From: Anaerolineae bacterium
GTDB lineage: Bacteria > Chloroflexota > Anaerolineae > Aggregatilineales > Phototrophicaceae
NCBI GenBank assembly: GCA_022823945.1
Contig: JAJEBK010000030.1
Location: forward strand, 117,086-181,085
Direction: 5' to 3'
Length of the DNA stretch: 64,000 nt
Made by a program: the position numbers and the translations under genes. Every line of letters begins with the position of its first letter. Positions within the stretch are counted from its first letter, which is position 1. Below the pieces are notes generated by a model. The model saw only the letters and a program-made list of their open reading frames with translations. It searched no databases and was not told the DNA's origin. Shown piece by piece: positions 26,868 through 36,042 of the stretch.

Positions 26868-28124
26868 CTAGACCGCATCCATATTCTCGATGATGCGCGT
26901 GGCGAATTCGCTGGTTGACACCTTGGTGGCATTTTCCATCTGCCGCGCAAAGTCGTAGGTCACATAGCGCTGGTCGATCGTCTTTTCATAGGCGCGGGTG
27001 ATCAGCTCAGCCGCCTCGAACCAGTCCAGGTGCTCCAGCATCATGACGCCGCTGAAGAGCAGTGAGCCGGGATTCACCATGTCCAGGTTGGTGTATTTGG
27101 GCGCAGTGCCGTGTGTGGCTTCGAAGAGCGCGATCTCATCGCCGATGTTGGCGCCAGGCGCGATGCCAACGCCGCCCACTTCCGCCGCCAGCGCATCGCT
27201 CAGGTAATCGCCATTCAGGTTGGTGGTGGCGATCACATCGTGCTCGCGCGGACGCAGCAACATCTTCTGGAACATGATGTCGGCGATGGTATCTTGCACC
27301 AGGATTTTGTCTTCGGGCACTTCGCCGCCGTGCTTGGCTGCCACCGCGTCCCAGGAGATCGTCTGTTCGGGGAATTCTTCGGCTGCCAGTTCATAACCCC
27401 ACTTTTGAAATGCGCCTTCGGTGAACTTCTGGATATTGCCTTTGTGCACCAGGGTTACGCTGCTGCGCTTGCGGTCAACGGCGTACTGGATAGCGGCGCG
27501 GATGAGCCGTTTGCTGCCGAAGGGGCTGATGGGCTTGATGCCCAGCCCAGCATCTTCAAAGAAATTGGTCGCGTCCATCTCTTCGCGCAGAAACTTGGCC
27601 AGCTTGGCATTTTCTGGCGTGCCCGACTCGAACTCGATACCGGCGTAAGTGTCTTCCGTATTCTCGCGGAAGATGACGACATCGATATCTTGCGGCTGCT
27701 TGAGCGGGCTGGGCACACCATCGTACCAGCGCACCGGACGCACGCAGCTGTACAGATCGAGCACCTGGCGCAAGGTCACATTCAGGCTGCGGAATCCACC
27801 GCCGACTGGTGTGGTCAATGGACCTTTGATGCCGACCTTGTATTCACGGAATGCCTCAAAGGTTTCTTCGGGCATATAGTCGCCCGCGTAGACGCCCGCC
27901 GCTTTTTCGCCCGCATAGACTTCCATCCAGCTGATCTTGCGCCTGCCGCCATAAGACTTTTCCACAGCCGCATCCCAAATGCGTTTGCTGGCAGTCATGA
28001 TGTCATAGCCAATGCCATCGCCCTCGATGAAGAGCAGGATAGGATTGTCCGGCACCTGCATCGCCCCATTGGCGAAGCTGATTTTCTCCCCGCTGCCGGG
28101 CAATGTGATCTTGTCGTAAGCCAT
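26868..28124 (-). CDS. icd: NADP-dependent isocitrate dehydrogenase
   Basis: A 418-residue TCA-cycle enzyme converting isocitrate to 2-oxoglutarate and CO2. Family features include the N-terminal [44 protein letters not shown] and the C-terminal [17 protein letters not shown] and GTAPKYT segments, as in E. coli Icd (416 residues). The ATG at 28124 has a strong AGGAGG about 10 bases upstream. It is monocistronic with an extended -10 promoter about 45 bases upstream. Confidence 0.95.
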   Translation of the reverse strand: MAYDKITLPGSGEKISFANGAMQVPDNPILLFIEGDGIGYDIMTASKRIWDAAVEKSYGGRRKISWMEVYAGEKAAGVYAGDYMPEETFEAFREYKVGIKGPLTTPVGGGFRSLNVTLRQVLDLYSCVRPVRWYDGVPSPLKQPQDIDVVIFRENTEDTYAGIEFESGTPENAKLAKFLREEMDATNFFEDAGLGIKPISPFGSKRLIRAAIQYAVDRKRSSVTLVHKGNIQKFTEGAFQKWGYELAAEEFPEQTISWDAVAAKHGGEVPEDKILVQDTIADIMFQKMLLRPREHDVIATTNLNGDYLSDALAAEVGGVGIAPGANIGDEIALFEATHGTAPKYTNLDMVNPGSLLFSGVMMLEHLDWFEAAELITRAYEKTIDQRYVTYDFARQMENATKVSTSEFATRIIENMDAV

Positions 28125-28170
28125 TGCGCGCGCGCCTCCTTGTTGTCGGCTGTGAAAGACAATGCGCGGC

Positions 28171-28179
28171 ATTATAGCA
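28171..28179 (-). promoter_or_regulatory. Extended -10 promoter of icd
   Basis: On the minus strand TGCTATAAT combines the extended TGn motif with a perfect -10 box. No good -35 is visible. Transcription would start near 28164, about 40 nt before the ATG. Confidence 0.5.
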
Positions 28180-28474
28180 TAAGTGCCGCTGCGTAAAACA
28201 GGCATATTCGGACGCCCGGCAGCCGAGCACCTGACGACACAAAACAAAGCTGCCGACATGTTCAAGAAACTGCTTCTATGCCGGGTCGCCAGCTTGTGCT
28301 AGACTGGCATCGCTTGCCACAGACCATGACATGCCAGGCCACGGCATGATTAGCAGCGCATTGCATCGGCATAACAAGGGAGTATTCATCCACCATCTGT
28401 ACAGCAGCACCATAGACCTCACACAAGCCCGCAGCATCGCTTGACGGGCAATTTGCATTTGGAGCAAAACAATC
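28180..28474 (+). other. icd-rnj intergenic region with competing inverted repeats
   Basis: No gene is seen in the 350 bases between icd and rnj. CCCGGCAGC (28215-28223) can pair either with GCTGCCG (28250-28256) or with TGCCGGG (28278-28284), so two alternative hairpins are possible. A separate CATGCC/GGCATG hairpin lies at 28330-28348. I could not identify a convincing promoter for rnj. The region may be a structured leader. Confidence 0.3.
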
Positions 28475-30133
28475 ATGGCACGAAAACAGAAATTCAAAAT
28501 CACGCCGATCGGCGGCTTGGGCGAAATTGGCAAGAACATGACGCTATTTGAATATGGCGGCGATGGCTTCCTCATCGACTGCGGCATCATGTTCCCCGCC
28601 AACGACATGCACGGAGTTGATTACATCATCCCCGATTTTCGCTGGCTGCAAGAGCGCGACGACATTCGCCTGCATGGCGTGTGCTTCACTCATGGGCACG
28701 AAGACCACATCGGCGCGACCCCCCACCTGATAAAAGCCTTCCCAGATCTGCCGCTATTTGCCACGCCGCTGACAGCCGGCTTGCTGCAAGTCAAGCTCAA
28801 GAGCGCGCGCTTGCTGAAAACGACCACGCTCAACACCTTCACAGCGGGCGACAAAATCCAGGTCGGCCCCTTCAAGCTGGAAAGCTTCCATGTCTGCCAC
28901 AGCATCCCCGATTGCGTCGGCTATGGCATCAACACCCCCTTTGGCATGGTCGTGCATACGGGCGATTACAAGTTCGACAACACGCCGGTGCACGGGCGGA
29001 AAACCGACTATGCGCGGCTGGCCGGCTTTGCCCAGCGGGGGGTGGCTCTGCTGCTGGCAGACAGCACCAACAGCGACAAGGCGGGCTGGACAAAGTCGGA
29101 AGCGGTGATCGCGCCGGCTTTGGACCGCGTTTTTCGCCAGGCAAAGGGGCGCATCATGGTCGCCACATTTGCCTCGCTGATGTCGCGCGTGCAACAGGTG
29201 GTCAATGCGGCGCGCGCGCACAAACGCAAAGTCTGCATCACTGGCTACACGATGTCTGAATACGCCAAGATCGCGCGCAAGCTCGGCTATCTGGATGTTG
29301 GCGACGGCACACTGGTCACAGTTGCTCAGGCGCAGCAACTGCCACCGCACAAGATCGTATTTATGGTGACTGGGTCGCAGGGAGAGCCATCCGCTGTGTT
29401 GGGCAAGCTGGCGGCCGGCCGTCATCGTCAGCTGGATGTGCGCAAAAACGATACCATCATTTTCTCGTCGCACCCCATCCCCGGCAACGAAGAAATGGTC
29501 TATCGCACCATCAACCGCCTCATCGAACGCGGCGCCGATGTCATCTATGACGCCATCGAATCCGTGCATGTTTCCGGGCATGCCTGCCAGGAAGAAATGC
29601 GCCTGATGCTCAACCTGACGCAGCCCAAGCACCTCATCCCGGTACATGGCGAAGTCCGCCACCTGCATCTGCATGCCAAGCTGGCAGTCGATAACGGCAT
29701 GCCGCACGACCAGGTCACCATCATCGAAAATGGAACGACCGTCGAGCTGGACGGGCGCGGCATTAAAGTCGGCGAGCGGCAGCCCGGTGGCTATGTCTTC
29801 GTCGATGGCAGCAGCGTTGGCGATATCGGGCGAGCTGTCATCCGCGATCGTGAGATTCTGGCGCAAGACGGCTTCGTGCTGGTCAGCGTGAATGTCGACC
29901 GGCACAGCGGCAAATTGCTGGAGCAGCCGCGCATCGTCTCGCGCGGGTTCGTATACTTGAAAGATGCCGAAGACTTTCTCGACAACATCCGCAACAAAGT
30001 AACGCGCGTTGTCAACAGCAACCAGCAAATGAATGGCAACCGCCAAAACCTGGTCGAAGAGAGCCTCAGCAAATTGATCTACAGCGAAACCAAACGCCGC
30101 CCCATGATCTTCAGCATCGTCAACGAAGTCTAG
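28475..30133 (+). CDS. rnj: Ribonuclease J
   Basis: A 552-residue metallo-beta-lactamase/beta-CASP nuclease that degrades and processes RNA. The zinc motif HGHEDH is at residues 73-78, later metal ligands occur in SFHVCHSIPD and HTGDYKFD, and the beta-CASP motifs include TGSQGEPSA and FSSHPIPGNE, with HVSGHA and PVHGEVRHLH near the C-terminus. Length and order match RNase J1/J2. GGAG lies 10 bases before the ATG. The downstream ABC ATPase gene begins 28 bases later. Confidence 0.96.
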   Translation: MARKQKFKITPIGGLGEIGKNMTLFEYGGDGFLIDCGIMFPANDMHGVDYIIPDFRWLQERDDIRLHGVCFTHGHEDHIGATPHLIKAFPDLPLFATPLTAGLLQVKLKSARLLKTTTLNTFTAGDKIQVGPFKLESFHVCHSIPDCVGYGINTPFGMVVHTGDYKFDNTPVHGRKTDYARLAGFAQRGVALLLADSTNSDKAGWTKSEAVIAPALDRVFRQAKGRIMVATFASLMSRVQQVVNAARAHKRKVCITGYTMSEYAKIARKLGYLDVGDGTLVTVAQAQQLPPHKIVFMVTGSQGEPSAVLGKLAAGRHRQLDVRKNDTIIFSSHPIPGNEEMVYRTINRLIERGADVIYDAIESVHVSGHACQEEMRLMLNLTQPKHLIPVHGEVRHLHLHAKLAVDNGMPHDQVTIIENGTTVELDGRGIKVGERQPGGYVFVDGSSVGDIGRAVIRDREILAQDGFVLVSVNVDRHSGKLLEQPRIVSRGFVYLKDAEDFLDNIRNKVTRVVNSNQQMNGNRQNLVEESLSKLIYSETKRRPMIFSIVNEV

Positions 30134-30161
30134 CTGGCAGCGCATAGTAGGGATTGCATCA

Positions 30162-30860
30162 ATGCAGCGGCAGCCTGTCATCCTCGCCCGCGAAGTGACG
30201 CGCCAGTTGAAGCTGGGGGCGCATATTGTGCATGCCCTGCGCGGCGTAAATCTGGAGATTCATCGCAATGAAATGATCGGCATCATCGGGCCGTCGGGCA
30301 GTGGCAAGAGCACATTGCTGGGCATCATCGGCGGCCTGGACAGCCCCAGCACGGGCCGCGTGGAAATTGATGGCATCGACATCTCGCGCATGAATGAAAA
30401 CCAGCTCACGGATATCCGCAACCAGAAGATCGGCTTTGTCTTCCAGTTCTTCAACCTCATCCCCACTTTGACCGCGGTCGAAAATGTTGCGCTGCCGATT
30501 GAATTTGCCCAGATGCGCCGTCATCAGCCTTTCAGTCGCGCCAGAGAATTGCTGGACATGCTGGGTTTGGGCGACCGATTTAATCACAAGCCCAACGAGC
30601 TAAGCGGCGGGCAGCAGCAACGTGTGGCGATCGCCCGCGCCTTGGCGAACGATCCGCCCATTCTGCTGGCGGACGAACCGACTGGCAATCTCGACTCGCA
30701 TTCGGGCGAAACAGTCATGGCCGCGCTCAATACCATCCGCGATGAAAACGGCACCACCGTCGTGCTGGTCACCCATGACCGGTCGCTGGCAAGCCAAATG
30801 GACCGTGTGCTGCTGCTGGAAGATGGCAAGATCACCACAGAGGACCAGGCAATCGACTAG
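30162..30860 (+). CDS. ABC transporter ATP-binding protein (LolD/MacB/FtsE type)
   Basis: A 232-residue ATPase: Walker A GPSGSGKST, Q-loop VFQFFNLIPTLT, signature LSGGQQQR, Walker B ILLADEPTGNLD and switch histidine VLVTHD. NLIPTLTAVENVALP places it among exporters of the MacB/LolD class. No permease gene is adjacent; it stands between rnj and a phosphoribosyltransferase. It would act with a membrane protein encoded elsewhere. Confidence 0.88.
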   Translation: MQRQPVILAREVTRQLKLGAHIVHALRGVNLEIHRNEMIGIIGPSGSGKSTLLGIIGGLDSPSTGRVEIDGIDISRMNENQLTDIRNQKIGFVFQFFNLIPTLTAVENVALPIEFAQMRRHQPFSRARELLDMLGLGDRFNHKPNELSGGQQQRVAIARALANDPPILLADEPTGNLDSHSGETVMAALNTIRDENGTTVVLVTHDRSLASQMDRVLLLEDGKITTEDQAID

Positions 30861-30940
30861 ATTCGACGGAAGTGTTGCCTTTGCCAGCGCAGGCGGTATA
30901 CTGCGCATCCGCATTCGCAGCGAGGGAGTCATAATTGCCC

Positions 30941-31492
30941 ATGTTGGACGAGTATTATACTGTCGAAGTAGCCGGCATTCGGCGCGATCTGCCGCTGATG
31001 GCTATCAAGCCGGGTGTCAGGATCGCCATTCTCAACATCCTGGGCGATGCTGAATTTGTCAATGCCGCTTGCACGCAATTGGCAGGAAAGCTGCGCGACC
31101 GCGATATTGATGTCCTGGTAACAGCCGAGGCGAAGTCGATACCGCTGGCGCACATGCTCAGCACCGAGCTGGGCTTGCCCTATATCGTCCTGCGCAAAAC
31201 CTATAAACCCTATATGGGCGATGCCTTGCAAAGCGAGACCTTGAGCATCACCACGGGCAAACCGCAAACGCTCTTCCTGGATGAAAAAGACCGCCAGCAG
31301 GTCGCGGGAAAAAGGGTCGCTATCATCGACGATGTCATCTCCACCGGCAGCACCCTGCAAGGCATGCGACTGATCATGCGCAAAGCACAGGCGACCGTCG
31401 TTGCGGAAGCCGCCATCTTTACGGAAGGCGACCGCGCGCAGTGGCACGACATCGTTTCGCTGGGACACCTGCCCGTCTGGGTTGACGGCTAA
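30941..31492 (+). CDS. Purine/adenine phosphoribosyltransferase family protein
   Basis: About 183 residues with the PRPP-binding loop VAIIDDVISTGSTL and the upstream segment VTAEAKSIPLAHMLSTELGL followed by YIVLRKTYKPYM, closest to adenine phosphoribosyltransferase. It would salvage a purine base with PRPP. The start is ambiguous: TTG 30935 has GGGAG seven bases before it, while ATG 30941 is two codons later. The gene is 80 bases after the ABC ATPase gene on the same strand. Confidence 0.8.
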   Translation: MLDEYYTVEVAGIRRDLPLMAIKPGVRIAILNILGDAEFVNAACTQLAGKLRDRDIDVLVTAEAKSIPLAHMLSTELGLPYIVLRKTYKPYMGDALQSETLSITTGKPQTLFLDEKDRQQVAGKRVAIIDDVISTGSTLQGMRLIMRKAQATVVAEAAIFTEGDRAQWHDIVSLGHLPVWVDG

Positions 31493-31546
31493 GCAACGAG
31501 ACACCTGCCGCACAAACTGAAGAAAAGATGACGCAAACGCCTTGAA

Positions 31547-32185
31547 ATGAGTGACTCGGTCTCGTCACAGCTTTCCACCACAGCGACCATCTTGCTGTTT
31601 TTCGCTTTGCTCTCGTTGATCGTGGTCGCAGGCGCGCTCTTGTGGGTTTCGCGCCCAGAGCCAGTTGCTATCACCATCCATCCGCCGCCGCCCACCGACA
31701 CGCCCATGCCTACAGCCACGTTCGAGCCTACCGCTACGCCCGGTCCCTTGCAGGTGTATGTCACGGGCGCGGTCAAAAAGCCACAGCAAACCTATATCTT
31801 GCCGGCTGGCAGTCGCGTCGCCGATGCGGTCGAGGTGGCTGGTGGCCCCACAGACGATGCCGACCTAACCCACATCAACCTGGCGGGATTCCTGCGCGAT
31901 GGTGCCCAGATTCATTTGCCGGCGCTTGCAGAAGACGACATTGTCCTGGCGACCCCGATTGATAGCGACTCGGCTGAGCCCATTGCTGGCGAGAAAGTGC
32001 GCATCAACAGCGCAACGCAATCCGAGCTTGAAGCGCTGCCTGGCATTGGTCCCGTGACCGCCACACGCATCATCAATTACCGTGAACAGGCAGGCGACTT
32101 TGGGGGCTTGGACGATCTGGACGAAGTTTCGGGCATCGGACCCGCCACGCTCGAGAACTTGCGAGACCTTGTCGTCTTTGACTAA
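31547..32185 (+). CDS. comEA: ComEA-like SLBB/helix-hairpin-helix protein
   Basis: A 212-residue protein with one N-terminal transmembrane helix (about residues 13-34), a Pro/Thr-rich linker (PPPPTDTPMPTATFEPTATP), an SLBB domain (QVYVTGAVKKPQQTYILPAG) and a C-terminal double HhH domain (INSATQSELEALPGIGPVTA, then EVSGIGPATLENL). This is the layout of ComEA, which binds DNA outside the membrane during natural transformation. No comEC follows; an ABC gene converges on it with a four-base stop overlap. No clear ribosome site precedes the ATG. Confidence 0.85.
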   Translation: MSDSVSSQLSTTATILLFFALLSLIVVAGALLWVSRPEPVAITIHPPPPTDTPMPTATFEPTATPGPLQVYVTGAVKKPQQTYILPAGSRVADAVEVAGGPTDDADLTHINLAGFLRDGAQIHLPALAEDDIVLATPIDSDSAEPIAGEKVRINSATQSELEALPGIGPVTATRIINYREQAGDFGGLDDLDEVSGIGPATLENLRDLVVFD

Positions 32186-33267
32186 CGGATGCGCGCGCCT
32201 GTCTTGGCATCAAAGAATTGTGCTTTGTCACAGTCGAGCCGGCAGTGTATGGTGTCGCCGGGCACATGCCTGTCTTCCAGCCCGACCCTGATGCGCCAGC
32301 GCCGCTTGCGCAGCCACACCTCCAGCAGCCGATATTTCTCCGCATAAAAAGGGATGGAGCGCTCGACTGTGGCCGGGATGCCTTCGCCAGCCGCGGTTAG
32401 GTGAACGAACCTGGGGCGGATGCCCAGGATAACTTCGCTGCCATCGGGATGCGGGCAGGGCAGGCGCGCTTTGCCCATATAGCTGCCGTCCCAAAAACCC
32501 TGGCTGACGCGCCCCCAAAAGCTGTTGATGGTCGGCGTGCCCAGAAACTCGGCGACGAAGAGGCTGTTGGGGTCGTCATGCAGCGCCTGATAAGTGCCGC
32601 TCTGAACGATGCGCCCGGCGTTGAGGATGACGATGCGGTCGGCCACGCTCATGGCTTCGACCTGGTCGTGCGTAACATACACCAGCGTGACATTGAATTC
32701 TTGAATCAACCTCTTCAGCTCGACGCGCGCTTGGCCTCGAAACTTGGCATCCAGGTTGGCGAAAGGCTCATCAAATAGCAGCAGCTCCAGGTCGCGGGCA
32801 AAGGCGCGAGCGATCGAAACGCGCTGTTTTTCTCCGCCAGAAAGATGACGCGGAAACCGGCCCATCAAGCTCTCGATTTCGACACCGGTGATCTTGGCGA
32901 CTGTCTCGACATGCGCGGGCACTTCATCTTCTCGGTCGCGCAACCGCAAGAAAAAGCCGACCGTTCGCCGACTCTCCCAGTGCGGGATCAGCACATAATT
33001 CTGGAAGACCATGCCGATGCCGCGCTCTTCAACTGGTATGGCATCGAGGGGCACCTGGTTGTAGAGCACGCGCCCACTATCGGGTTGCTCCAGGCCGGCG
33101 ATCAAGCGCAGCAGGGTTGTCTTGCCACAGCCCGAGGGACCCAGCAGGACGACTGCCTCGCCATCGTCGATATGCATGTCGAAATCTTTAATAGCCAGGA
33201 CTGGGGTCAGCCGGCGGCTTTTGTCATAATAGGTTTTTGATATGTTTTCCAGCGTGATGGCGCGCAT
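32182..33267 (-). CDS. Sugar-type ABC transporter ATP-binding protein (MalK/UgpC family)
   Basis: A 361-residue ATPase with Walker [10 protein letters not shown], signature HLSGGEKQR, Walker [13 protein letters not shown] and [15 protein letters not shown], plus a C-terminal TOBE-type domain ([14 protein letters not shown]). This is the family that energises carbohydrate or glycerol-phosphate importers. No permease or binding protein is adjacent. I start at ATG 33267 ([11 protein letters not shown]); the longer frame upstream runs through a dispersed repeat and is not credible. Between it and the lipA start (33268-33587) lies repeat R1 and no gene. Confidence 0.88.
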   Translation of the reverse strand: MRAITLENISKTYYDKSRRLTPVLAIKDFDMHIDDGEAVVLLGPSGCGKTTLLRLIAGLEQPDSGRVLYNQVPLDAIPVEERGIGMVFQNYVLIPHWESRRTVGFFLRLRDREDEVPAHVETVAKITGVEIESLMGRFPRHLSGGEKQRVSIARAFARDLELLLFDEPFANLDAKFRGQARVELKRLIQEFNVTLVYVTHDQVEAMSVADRIVILNAGRIVQSGTYQALHDDPNSLFVAEFLGTPTINSFWGRVSQGFWDGSYMGKARLPCPHPDGSEVILGIRPRFVHLTAAGEGIPATVERSIPFYAEKYRLLEVWLRKRRWRIRVGLEDRHVPGDTIHCRLDCDKAQFFDAKTGARIR

Positions 33268-33350
33268 CGTTTTTCGGCAATCTGCGTATGAACAAGAGCA
33301 TAGCACAAGCTGCGCTGCTCGCGGGGAATGACCAACTTGCTGGATATGTT

Positions 33351-33480
33351 CACCCCCCCTCGGTCCCCCCGACAGGTCAGGGGGAGGCAACTTACGCGCG
33401 GATTCTGTGGTCTTGTCGTGAGACAGCTCCCGGAACTCCCCTCTCCGACTCGTCGGGGAGGGGCTGGGGGTGGGGTTTGA
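33351..33480 (+). repeat. Dispersed repeat R1, full copy
   Basis: Starts CACCCCCCCTCGGTCCCCCC, has GACAGGTCAGGGGGAGGCAA, the inner ACGCGCGGATTCTGT, CTCTCCGACTCGTCGGGGAG hairpin and ends GGGGGTGGGGTTTGA. It matches the minus-strand copy at 18633-18761 in block order. It fills the divergent gap before lipA. Confidence 0.8.
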
Positions 33481-33587
33481 TAAGAGGACCATCCACCGAT
33501 TTAGACGCGCCTGCTCGCGTCTGCACTGGCAGATTCAAACAGCGCTGCTACAATTGGCTTGTATCGAGCGATTGCAGAGGCCACATT

Positions 33588-34643
33588 TTGCAGCCGACCA
33601 TCCAGCCCGAAACGATCCCCATAACCAGCGCGACAGACTGGCAGCCCGATCCCAAATCGCCGCGCCGGCGTCCGCCATGGATTCGTGTTCGCGCGCCCAG
33701 TGGCGAAAATTACGAACGCGTGCGCGACCTCATGCGCAGCAAGACCCTGCACACCGTCTGCGAAGAAGCGCAATGCCCCAACCTGGGCGAATGCTGGGGC
33801 AAAGGCACCGCCACTTTCCTGATGATGGGCGATACTTGCACGCGCAGCTGTGGATTTTGCGATATCAAAACTGGGCGTCCCAGCCCGCTCGACTGGGGTG
33901 AGCCTAACCGCATCGCCGAAAGCGTCCGCGCCATGGGCTTGCAGCATGTCGTTATCACCAGCGTCAATCGCGATGAACGAGCCGATGGCGGCGCGCCCAT
34001 CTTTGCCATGGTCATCCGCCGCATCCGCCAGGTGCAGCCAGGTTGCTCCATCGAAGTGCTCATCCCCGATTTCAAAGGCGATGAGGTTGCGCTGAAGCTG
34101 GTAATGGACGCCCAGCCAGAAATCCTCAATCACAATGTGGAAACGGTGCCGCGGCTTTTCAAGCGCGTCCAGCCGCAAGACCGCTACGAATGGGCGCTTT
34201 CGACCTTGCAAAATGCCAAGCGCATGGACGCCCTGGTGCTGACCAAGAGCGGCATCATGCTGGGATTGGGCGAAACGCCCGATGAAGTGCGCGAAACCAT
34301 GCGCGACCTGGCGTCGGTCGGCGTTGACATCTTGACATTGGGACAATACTTGCAGCCCAGCAAACGGCACTTGCCCATCGAGCGCTATTACACGCCCCAG
34401 GAATTTGACGACCTGCGCGAAGCTGGCTTGGAAATGGGATTCAAATGGGTGGAGAGCGGTCCGCTGGTGCGCAGCAGTTACCGCGCTGCCGAACAAGTCC
34501 GCGAGCTATCGCGACTGGAGCATTTTCGTCTGCATGAAGCGCGCCAACAATCACCCCCCTCGGTCCCCCCGACAGGTCAGGGGGAGGCTGAACCTGAGAC
34601 TCCCCTTTCCGATCCGTCGGGGAGGGACCGGGGCTGGGGTTGA
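33588..34643 (+). CDS. lipA: Lipoyl synthase
   Basis: A 351-residue radical SAM enzyme that inserts two sulfurs into protein-bound octanoyl groups. Both iron-sulfur sites are visible: [12 protein letters not shown] (Cys58, Cys63, Cys69) and CTRSCGFC (Cys84, Cys88, Cys91), and the closing RSSY occurs in LVRSSYRA. The TTG start at 33588 has GAGG seven bases upstream and fits where LipA alignments begin. The last ~28 residues ([20 protein letters not shown] and on) are encoded by a copy of dispersed repeat R1 and are not part of the family; the repeat supplies the stop codon. lipB is not adjacent. Confidence 0.95.
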   Translation: MQPTIQPETIPITSATDWQPDPKSPRRRPPWIRVRAPSGENYERVRDLMRSKTLHTVCEEAQCPNLGECWGKGTATFLMMGDTCTRSCGFCDIKTGRPSPLDWGEPNRIAESVRAMGLQHVVITSVNRDERADGGAPIFAMVIRRIRQVQPGCSIEVLIPDFKGDEVALKLVMDAQPEILNHNVETVPRLFKRVQPQDRYEWALSTLQNAKRMDALVLTKSGIMLGLGETPDEVRETMRDLASVGVDILTLGQYLQPSKRHLPIERYYTPQEFDDLREAGLEMGFKWVESGPLVRSSYRAAEQVRELSRLEHFRLHEARQQSPPSVPPTGQGEAEPETPLSDPSGRDRGWG

Positions 34644-34644
34644 A
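34551..34644 (+). repeat. Dispersed repeat R1, internally deleted copy inside the lipA 3' end
   Basis: TCACCCCCCTCGGTCCCCCC, GACAGGTCAGGGGGAGGC and a right end GGGACCGGGGCTGGGGTTGA match R1, but the middle ACGCGCGG block is missing. It encodes the extra C-terminal tail and stop of LipA. Confidence 0.8.
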
Positions 34645-34679
34645 AGACCTGTCTTTAGAGCCAACCAAGGGAGAGCATC

Positions 34680-35198
34680 ATGAGCGCCTTTTTTGCCAAT
34701 CGCCGCGGACAAGCCGAAGCCGACGCGCCAGAACCGGCCGCACTCGTGCCAGCCGGCCGGCTTATCGGCTTTGACACCGTTATCGGCGCGAATACCCATA
34801 TTGAAGGCGTCTTCACCAGCAGCGGCAATGTGCGCATGGATGGACAATTCAGCGGCGCGCTGGAGATCAGCGGCAATATCCTGGTGGGAGAATCAGCCGA
34901 TATCCGCGCCGACATCAATGCCCGCAACATCTCTATCGCCGGCAGCGTGCGCGGGAATGTCTGCGGCAACAAAGTGCAACTGCTGCGCACCGGGCGCATC
35001 TGGGGCGATATCACCGCATCGGCGCTGACCACCGAAGAAGGCGCATTCATCGATGGCAAGATCAACATGAGCGGACACGAGGCGCTTCGAGCAGAAGACG
35101 AAGACGCGCAAACCGATGTGGATTGGCAGGATCCGCAGGCAGAATCTGCCGATCATGCACAAGAAAAAGATGCCGATGCGGGCGAACCTGATGATTGA
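34680..35198 (+). CDS. Bactofilin family cytoskeletal protein
   Basis: A 172-residue protein with a central right-handed beta-helix of the bactofilin (polymer-forming cytoskeletal) family: repeated short segments such as GANTHIEGVF, GNVRMDGQFSG, GNILVGESADI, RNISIAGSVRGNV. The N-terminus is short and the C-terminus is acidic and disordered (AQEKDADAGEPDD). Bactofilins polymerise without nucleotide and help cell shape or position wall enzymes. GGGAGAGC precedes the ATG. It follows lipA by 36 bases. Confidence 0.92.
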   Translation: MSAFFANRRGQAEADAPEPAALVPAGRLIGFDTVIGANTHIEGVFTSSGNVRMDGQFSGALEISGNILVGESADIRADINARNISIAGSVRGNVCGNKVQLLRTGRIWGDITASALTTEEGAFIDGKINMSGHEALRAEDEDAQTDVDWQDPQAESADHAQEKDADAGEPDD

Positions 35199-35230
35199 TG
35201 CCCGCTTGTTTCTGGGCGAAGGGTGGTTTT

Positions 35231-35259
35231 CCGGGCGACGCGTGGTTCGCCCCCTTACA
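35231..35259 (-). repeat. Short palindromic GC-rich repeat (GTAGGGGCGA type), copy 2
   Basis: On the minus strand TGTAAGGGGGCGAACCACGC followed by GTCGCCCGG resembles the copy at 7430-7456 and can fold into a hairpin. It lies between convergent genes; its TAA is the stop codon of the short-chain dehydrogenase. Confidence 0.45.
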
Positions 35260-36025
35260 ACGATTTTGCTGTGAGACCTCCGTCCACGACGAAGACTGCG
35301 CCGGTTGTGAAATCGGCTGCGGAAGAAGCCAGCAGCAAAGCGAGGCCAGCAATATCTTGAGGCTGGCCAATCCGTCCCACAGGCGTCTGCGCAAGTACCT
35401 GCCCCAAGAGATCTGGATTTCCCCATAGCGCCTGCGCAAATTTCGTCTGTATCAGCCCGGGCGCGATCGCGTTGACCTGGATATTGTCTGCGCCGAGCTC
35501 CTGCGCCAAGGTCTGCGTGAGGCTGATGATCGCCGCCTTGCTGATGCTGTAGATGCCTTGATAGCGACCTGGCTTCAGCCCAACGATAGAAGCTACATTG
35601 ATGATCTTGCCGCCGCCGTTTTTTCGCATGGCGCGCACGGCCGCTTGTGTCAACCAGACATTGCCCAGCAAATTGACATCCAGTGTCTTGCGCCAATAGC
35701 TGTCATCCGCCTCGAGGATAGAGCCGAAGTGCGGGTTGGTCGCCGCGTTATTGACGAGAATATCCAACCGCCTGAATTGCGCGGTCGTCCGCTCTACCAG
35801 CCGGCGCAGGGCAGCCTTGTCGCCATTGTGAGCGGCGATTCCCAGCGCTCGCCCGCCCGTTGCCTTGATTTCTGCCGCGACCTCGTCCAGCGCTGCCTGT
35901 TGCCGGCTCGCCACGACCACCGCGCAGCCAGCCCGCGCCAATTGCCCAGCTATGGCTTTGCCGATGCCCCGCGATGCGCCAGTGACGATAGCGACCTTGC
36001 CAGTCAGATTGAATGGGTCGCTCAT
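35255..36025 (-). CDS. Short-chain dehydrogenase/reductase
   Basis: A 256-residue classical SDR. The cofactor motif is TGASRGIG (residues about 15-22), NNAAT follows, and the catalytic tyrosine/lysine are in YSISKAA, with Ser in NVASIVG. NAIAPGLIQTKFA and the C-terminal FTTGAVFVVDGG are typical. The Arg in SRQQAAL after the second strand hints at NADP. The substrate is not evident. It lies at the 3' end of the polysaccharide run, 17 bases after the Wzz-like gene, and could be part of that transcript. Confidence 0.9.
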   Translation of the reverse strand: MSDPFNLTGKVAIVTGASRGIGKAIAGQLARAGCAVVVASRQQAALDEVAAEIKATGGRALGIAAHNGDKAALRRLVERTTAQFRRLDILVNNAATNPHFGSILEADDSYWRKTLDVNLLGNVWLTQAAVRAMRKNGGGKIINVASIVGLKPGRYQGIYSISKAAIISLTQTLAQELGADNIQVNAIAPGLIQTKFAQALWGNPDLLGQVLAQTPVGRIGQPQDIAGLALLLASSAADFTTGAVFVVDGGLTAKSL

Positions 36026-36042
36026 ACCGCTGCCTCGCGATG

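Noticed and set aside
27111..28196. 361-residue plus-strand open frame opposite icd
   Set aside because: Antisense shadow of icd without domain features.
28215..28284. Possible tRNA with 7-bp acceptor CCCGGCA/TGCCGGG
   Set aside because: No T-arm GTTC-type loop with a 5-bp stem precedes the 3' strand, and no D-arm or anticodon arm can be drawn.
33268..33492. N-terminal extension of the sugar-type ABC ATPase
   Set aside because: The extra 75 codons run through repeat R1 and read as low-complexity Pro/Ser text; the family begins at [11 protein letters not shown].
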